Assembly (NCBI GenBank): GCA_943912265.1 | Contig: CALTTS010000028.1 | Location: forward strand, 1 to 20,155 | Direction: 5' to 3' | Length of the DNA stretch: 20,155 bases | Source of the DNA: an uncultured Xanthomonas sp. | Lineage (GTDB): Bacteria > Pseudomonadota > Gammaproteobacteria > Xanthomonadales > Xanthomonadaceae | In this document: in pieces, positions 14,665 to 20,155 of the stretch | How positions within the stretch are numbered: the stretch's first letter is position 1 | Layout: each line of letters starts with the position of its first letter | Notes under the pieces: generated by a model | Databases searched by the model: none | The model's input: the letters and a program-made list of their open reading frames with translations, nothing else | Told to the model about the DNA's origin: nothing | Made by a program: the position numbers and the translations under genes

Positions 14665-16584
14665 TCAGATGCCGCGCACCAGCCGGAACCCGACCCGGCC
14701 GCTGGTCATGTCCCCTTCCTGCGACATGCGCCAGGCCGAACGCGCCTGCTGCGGCGCGCTCGACCATGCGCCGCCGCGCACCACCCGCGCGCGGCAGCCC
14801 GGGTTGAACCAGGCCTGGCCGTCGGCCGGCGCGCGCCGGTAGCCGGCATGCCAGCAGTCGGCCACCCATTCGCTGACGTTGCCGCCCATGTCGAACAGCC
14901 CCCAGGCGTTGGCGGCGAAGCTCGCCACCGGCGCAGGTCCCCACCAGCCGTCGCCGTAGCCGACGAAGGCGTTGGTCCAGTGGCGGCCGTTGGGCGCGAC
15001 GTCGTTGCCGCCGGCCACGTTACCGTAGCCCGGCGGCGGCAGGCCCGACGTTCCCCACGGGTAGCGGCCGCGGCCGCCGGCCCGCAGCGCGTACTCGTAT
15101 TCGGCCTCGCTCGGCAGCCGGTAGTAATGCCCGGTCTGCCGCGACAGCCAGTCGGCGTAGGCCTCCGCGTCGCGCACGCTGACGTGCAGCACCGGGTCGT
15201 CGGCGCCGGCCGGGCGGCCGTCGTAGCCGGAACGCCAGTCCACGCCGCTGCGGCGGACGAAGTTGCCGCTGCGCGCGTCGTACACGGTCGAGAAGCCGCG
15301 CCGGGTGGCGCGGGGCCGCGCCTGTTCGGCCTCGACGAAACGCCGGAACTGGGCCACCGTCACCTCGGTCACCGACATCGCGAAGCCGCGCTCGAAACGC
15401 ACCTCATGGCGCGGCCGCTCGGCATCGGCGGATTCCGGTTCGCCCGGATCGGCGCCCATGTCGAAGCGGCCATGCGGCAGCACCGCCATCTGCGGCCCGC
15501 GCGATCCGTCGGCGAGCGGATCGGCGAACACCTGGCCGGGCGCGAACGCGCCGTAGTGCTCGGCCAGGTCGATGCGCCAGGCCAGTGCGTCGATGCGCGC
15601 GTCGTGCCCGTCCGCGATCCGCCGCATCCCGGCCAGGATCGACCGCGCCGCCTTCAGCCCGGTCGCCGGCTGGCGCAGCGCACGCAAGGCCTGGTCGCGC
15701 CAGGCCGACAGCGTGGCGTCGCGGATCGACGCGATCGAAGCCTCGGCGGCCGCCATCGTCGCCGCGTCGCCGCGTGCCGCGCGCGCATGGTCCAGCCATT
15801 GCCCGGCCGCGACGAAATCGGCCGCGCGCGCGGCAGCTTCGGCCCGCGCGACCAGCGCCGCCTCGGTGTCGGCCAGTCCCTGCAGGGCCCGGGCGCTTCC
15901 GGGCTGGAACTGCAAGGCCTGGCCGAACGCGAAGCCGGCGCCGGTGTGGCGGCCGTCGCCCACGTCGCCGCCGCGCAGCGCCCGTTCGCCGGCCAGGTTC
16001 CAGGCCTGCGCCTGCGCACGCTGCGCGACGGCCGCGACGAAGGCCTGCGTGCGCGCCGCATCCGGGGCCGCACGCCCGGCGACGGCGGCCATGCCGCGCA
16101 GGTTCGCCAGCGCCGCATCGTCGTCGGCGCCGCGCGCCAGCAAGGCCTCGCCGGCATCGAGCAGGCGCCGGCCGGCACGCTGCAGGCCGGCCTGCGCCCG
16201 TGCATCGTCCGGGTCGAGTTCGAGCAGGGCCAGATACAGCGGAATCGCGGCGCGCTCGCCGTCATGCAGATGGCCGTTGGCCAGCGCCCGCGCGGCATCG
16301 CGGCGCGCCGCCGCGGCATCGGCCGGCTGCAGCGCCGGTTGTCCCTGCGGCGGCAGGATCGGCAGCGGCGCCGGCGTCAGCTTCGGCACCGCCACCGGCG
16401 CGGCCTCGACCGGCAGCAGGCGGCGCAGCAGCGAGGGCCTGCGCGGTTCGGCGGCCGCACCGGGCGCGTCCGGCGCGGGAGCGCCGCCGCATCCGGACAG
16501 CAGCAGGGCCGCCGCCAGCAGCAGGGCGCAGGTGCGCGGATTTCCAGTGGCGAGCCGGTGCCTGTGCATCCGTGGCGGGTTCAT
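14665..16584 (-). CDS. Lipoprotein with helical repeats and a C-terminal SUMF1/FGE-like domain, catalytic cysteines absent
   Basis: A 639-residue protein. A signal peptide ends in lipobox LLSGC (Cys32). A Pro/Ala linker follows, then an Ala-rich helical region at about 85-350 resembling TPR-type repeats (LYLALLELDPDDARAQAGL, FGQALQFQPGSARALQGLADTEAAL). The C-terminal FGE-sulfatase domain covers about 375-639, with the family landmarks FDMG near the start, VSVRDAEAYADWL, YRLPSEAEYEYALRAG, FDMGGNVSEWVADCW and GRVGFRLVR at the end. True formylglycine-generating enzymes have two copper-binding cysteines after the RGGxW segment; here it reads VRGGAWSSAPQQARSAWR, without cysteine, so sulfatase activation is unlikely. 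No sulfatase gene is nearby. It is probably a surface or periplasmic binding or scaffold protein. The start at ATG 16584 lacks a clear ribosome binding site; ATG 16569 would also retain the signal peptide. Confidence 0.82.
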   Translation of the reverse strand: MNPPRMHRHRLATGNPRTCALLLAAALLLSGCGGAPAPDAPGAAAEPRRPSLLRRLLPVEAAPVAVPKLTPAPLPILPPQGQPALQPADAAAARRDAARALANGHLHDGERAAIPLYLALLELDPDDARAQAGLQRAGRRLLDAGEALLARGADDDAALANLRGMAAVAGRAAPDAARTQAFVAAVAQRAQAQAWNLAGERALRGGDVGDGRHTGAGFAFGQALQFQPGSARALQGLADTEAALVARAEAAARAADFVAAGQWLDHARAARGDAATMAAAEASIASIRDATLSAWRDQALRALRQPATGLKAARSILAGMRRIADGHDARIDALAWRIDLAEHYGAFAPGQVFADPLADGSRGPQMAVLPHGRFDMGADPGEPESADAERPRHEVRFERGFAMSVTEVTVAQFRRFVEAEQARPRATRRGFSTVYDARSGNFVRRSGVDWRSGYDGRPAGADDPVLHVSVRDAEAYADWLSRQTGHYYRLPSEAEYEYALRAGGRGRYPWGTSGLPPPGYGNVAGGNDVAPNGRHWTNAFVGYGDGWWGPAPVASFAANAWGLFDMGGNVSEWVADCWHAGYRRAPADGQAWFNPGCRARVVRGGAWSSAPQQARSAWRMSQEGDMTSGRVGFRLVRGI

Positions 16585-16648
16585 GGCCGGAGTTTGACGG
16601 TAGGCTATTGTCGCTTGGCGCGGCAAGCCGCGCGCTACTGGAACATCC

Positions 16649-17728
16649 GTGACGAAACCCCTCTGGATCGATGCGCCCGCCGACCTCGACGCGCGCCTGC
16701 ATGCACCGCCCGAACGCATCGGGCTGGATACCGAATTCATCCGCGAACGCACCTACTGGCCCAAACTCGCCCTGGTGCAGATGGCCGTCGGCGAGGAGAT
16801 CCTGCTGATCGACCCGCTGGTGCCGGGCATGCCCGCGGCCATCGCCCGCTGGCTGGCGCACCCGGGCATCGTCAAGGTGATGCACAGCGCCAGCGAGGAC
16901 CTGGTGGCCTTCAAGCATGCCTGCGGCGTGCTGCCGCGGCCGCTGTACGACACCCAGATCGCCGCCGCGCTGGCCGGCATCGGCAGCGGCATGGGCTACC
17001 AGAAACTGGTCGAGCAGGTCGCCGGCGTGACCCTGGACAAGGGCGAGACGCGCTCGGACTGGATGCGCCGCCCGCTGTCGGCCGCGCAGCTGCAATACGC
17101 GGCCGACGACGTGGCCTACCTGTTCGCCGTGCACGACGCCACCGCCGCGCGCCTGGCCGCACAGGGCCGCAGCCACTGGCAGGACGAGGATGCCGGGCGC
17201 CTGCTGCGCGGCGTCGAACACGACGTCGAGCCGTGGCCGCACCTGGCGATGCGCGCGGCCCAGTTCCTCGATGCGCCGGCGCAGTGCCGGCTGCTGCGGC
17301 TGCTGCGCTGGCGCGACGCGCAGGCCCGCCACGGCGACAAGCCGCGCAGCTGGATCCTCGACAACGAATTGGCGGTGGCGCTGGCGCGCACGCCGCCGGC
17401 CGACCCGGCCGCGCTGAACCGGCAGCTGGACGCGCTGCCCAAGGCGCCGCGCAAGCTCGCCGACGCGCTGTGGCAGGCGTTGTCCACGCCGCTGCCGGAC
17501 GAGGCCGGCATGCCGCTGGCACTGGCCGCCGACGAGGCGCACAAGCGCCGACTCAAGCACCTGCAGCAGGCCGTGGCCGAGCGCAGCGCCGAACTCGGCC
17601 TGGCGGACGGCGTGCTGGCCTCGCGCCGCCACCTGGAAGCGCTGCTCGAATCGCGGCAATGGCCCGCCGCGCTGGACGGCTGGCGCCGCGAACAGCTGCA
17701 GGAGCGGCTGCTGCCGCTGCTCGACTGA
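16649..17728 (+). CDS. rnd: Ribonuclease D
   Basis: 3'-5' exoribonuclease that trims tRNA and other small RNA precursors. The 359-residue protein has the DEDDy exonuclease motifs: LDTEF (D27, E29), HSASEDL (D84) and QYAADDVAYL (Y150-xxx-D154). These are followed by HRDC-type helical domains; the segment LRWRDAQARHGDKPRSWILDNELAVALAR is typical of the first. E. coli RNase D has 375 residues. The start is GTG 16649, giving MTKPLWID before the nuclease core; no ATG fits, and no strong ribosome binding site is seen. It is divergent from the SUMF1-type lipoprotein gene across 64 bp, and convergent with the acyl-CoA synthetase gene. Confidence 0.95.
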   Translation: MTKPLWIDAPADLDARLHAPPERIGLDTEFIRERTYWPKLALVQMAVGEEILLIDPLVPGMPAAIARWLAHPGIVKVMHSASEDLVAFKHACGVLPRPLYDTQIAAALAGIGSGMGYQKLVEQVAGVTLDKGETRSDWMRRPLSAAQLQYAADDVAYLFAVHDATAARLAAQGRSHWQDEDAGRLLRGVEHDVEPWPHLAMRAAQFLDAPAQCRLLRLLRWRDAQARHGDKPRSWILDNELAVALARTPPADPAALNRQLDALPKAPRKLADALWQALSTPLPDEAGMPLALAADEAHKRRLKHLQQAVAERSAELGLADGVLASRRHLEALLESRQWPAALDGWRREQLQERLLPLLD

Positions 17729-17735
17729 AACGCCG

Positions 17736-17754
17736 TGCCCGCACCACGCGGGCA
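17736..17754 (-). terminator. Hairpin between rnd and the acyl-CoA synthetase gene
   Basis: TGCCCGC (17736-17742) and GCGGGCA (17748-17754) form a perfect 7-bp stem with a 5-nt loop in the 60-bp gap between convergent stops. On the minus strand it is followed by CGGCGTTTC, only a short T-run. It could serve either gene. Confidence 0.38.
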
Positions 17755-17788
17755 GGCGCACGGGCGGGCACCGATGCCCGCCGCCGGC

Positions 17789-19480
<1,692 letters not shown>

Positions 19481-19603
19481 GCGTCGATGTTGCGTCAACG
19501 TCGCCAGGCGACGGGGTAGGCAGCTTAGCGCCTCGCCGCGGCGGGCGCGCGGATCGTCACGGTTGCGACCATTGCCGGCCTGTGCCCGGGCCGGCCGGAA
19601 ACG

Positions 19604-19630
19604 AAAACGGCACGTCGATGACGTGCCGTT
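19604..19630 (-). terminator. Strong minus-strand intrinsic terminator
   Basis: An 11-bp perfect stem (19606-19616 with 19620-19630) closes on a 3-nt loop. On the minus strand it runs into TTTTCGTTTCC (four Ts, from 19607 to 19604). The direction shows that it ends a transcript coming from the right, i.e. the DUF3800 gene stopping at 19775, rather than anything from the acyl-CoA synthetase gene. Confidence 0.8.
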
Positions 19631-19774
19631 CCGTCTGGAGAAGTGGTGGTGGAGTGCTTGCGCAAAGAGAACCTGTCGCTACAACGGTCGCGGCTTTGCG
19701 AGGAAACCTTGAGATCAGTGAGCGTTCCGTAGGCAATCGTACGCTCCCCGCAGACGCCCGCTGCACGCTACCAG
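19631..19774. other. Non-coding stretch of lower GC downstream of the DUF3800 fragment
   Basis: No convincing gene or RNA was found between the terminator and the DUF3800 stop. GC is lower than in the rest of the window (60 of 100 bases at 19661-19760). It contains a CGCAAAG / CTTTGCG inverted pair about 25 bases apart, of unknown meaning. It probably belongs to the same acquired segment as the DUF3800 gene. Confidence 0.5.
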
Positions 19775-20101
19775 TCAATCAGATGCCGGCGGCTGCTCGA
19801 CGGGAGCTGCATCCCCAAGGGCAGGCCGCTCCCGACGGATTCCGCTGTTGGGTGCAGCACGATTGAGTCGGTGGATGAAGTACTTCGCCGTCCAGTCAAG
19901 ATCAGCGTACGCGTCGGGCAGCACTTGGTGACAACCGACGCGGCCAATCAGCCCGCACAACCAGTCGGCGCATTGAAGCGTCTGGAACAGATGGCTCTCG
20001 GCCTGGATCGGGGGCTCGATCATCGTTGCGCGTGCCTCGCCGAACATCTGAATAGACGCCTCAGAGACGATCTGCCCTCGAAAGTCATCCTGGTTCTTTA
20101 G
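19775..20101 (-). pseudogene. C-terminal part of a DUF3800-family protein, apparently truncated by an insertion sequence
   Basis: About 108 codons from the presumed insertion point to TGA at 19775-19777. The segment FRGQIVSEASIQMFG, then MIEPPIQAESHLFQTLQCADWLCGLIGRVG and a YFIHRLNRAAPNSGIRR end, matches as I recall it the C-terminal half of DUF3800 proteins, where the (D/E)SH...LQxADW region is the most conserved. Whole members are about 220-300 residues and have an N-terminal DES/DxSG-type segment, not visible here. The frame stays open to the window edge, but residues beyond the L-K-N-Q at 20101 come from the putative IS end and do not look like the family. DUF3800 proteins have an RNase-H-like fold and occur often in mobile and defence-rich regions; their function is unknown. 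The lower GC fits recent acquisition. Confidence 0.6.
20098..20101. other. Putative IS target-site duplication, TTAG
   Basis: TTAG fits the YTAR target of IS5-group elements and lies directly before the IS-like end. The second copy, needed as proof, would be beyond the window. Confidence 0.4.
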
Positions 20102-20155
20102 GGAAGGTCTGAACAACCCGCTCTGCCGCCCGGATTGCGGCATCGTGGCGCCGGC
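20102..20155 (+). mobile_element. Left end of an IS5-family insertion sequence (54 bp visible)
   Basis: The sequence from 20102, GGAAGGTCTGAACAACCC, resembles the terminal inverted repeat of IS5 (which from memory begins GGAAGGTGCGAA). It abuts a YTAR-type target (TTAG) and interrupts the otherwise continuous DUF3800 reading frame. No transposase start is visible in the 54 bases present. The abrupt end of the sequence here is what an assembly broken at a multicopy IS would give. Orientation and exact family remain uncertain. Confidence 0.52.

Noticed and set aside
16585..16648. TTTGACGG and TAGGCTATTGT between the lipoprotein gene and rnd, as a sigma-70 promoter
   Set aside because: The TTGACG and the -10-like box are only a few bases apart instead of about 17, so they cannot form one promoter.
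19636..19680. CACTCCACCA on the minus strand, resembling a tRNA or tmRNA 3' end that could mark an attachment site
   Set aside because: No matching acceptor strand (GGAGTGC) occurs 70-90 bases upstream on that strand, and the expected T-arm is not formed. The resemblance is limited to CCA repeats.

Overview
The window reads as a chromosomal segment of a high-GC gammaproteobacterium, most likely a member of the Xanthomonadaceae (Lysobacter / Luteimonas / Stenotrophomonas / Xanthomonas relatives). The basis is the GC-rich codon use with third positions almost all G/C, and the gene set: FolE2-type GTP cyclohydrolase, an mtaD-ubiG-HAD phosphatase block as in Pseudomonas, EF-P next to EpmB, a FimX-like degenerate GGDEF-EAL protein, and a PhaR/PhaB pair. 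The genus is inference, because no rRNA or other marker is present.

Left block (225-6153, all minus strand). Seven genes are read right to left: efp, a TMEM175-type membrane protein, mtaD, ubiG, a MupP/Gph-type HAD phosphatase, a squalene/phytoene-synthase-like protein and folE2. The first three are joined by stop/start overlaps (TAATG and ATGA), and ubiG and the phosphatase overlap by 8 nt. efp carries a strong ribosome binding site and lies head to head with epmB (6254-7285, plus strand), which encodes the enzyme that makes the beta-lysine used to modify EF-P.

Middle block (7409-10476). A 695-residue REC-PAS-GGDEF-EAL protein with decayed catalytic motifs (FimX-like, type IV pilus control) ends at a clear intrinsic terminator. 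It faces htpX, a membrane zinc protease. htpX is divergent from gluQ.

Plus-strand block (10593-13655): gluQ (tRNA-Asp queuosine glutamylation), then a polyhydroxyalkanoate cassette of acetoacetyl-CoA reductase, the PhaR regulator and a second reductase. The PHA synthase itself is not in the window.

Right block: on the minus strand, a lipoprotein with a SUMF1-like domain followed by an M48 peptidase; then rnd (RNase D, plus strand) and an ACSF2-type acyl-CoA synthetase (minus strand).

The last 550 bases differ in character. GC is lower (hand counts of 60/100 at 19661-19760 and 29/60 at 20041-20100). A minus-strand terminator at about 19604-19630 lies downstream of the C-terminal part of a DUF3800 protein, and that gene appears to be cut at 20101/20102 by the end of an IS5-family insertion sequence that runs off the window. 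No CRISPR array, rRNA, tRNA or recognisable defence operon was found. Most of the window is housekeeping DNA; the accessory signal is confined to the right edge.
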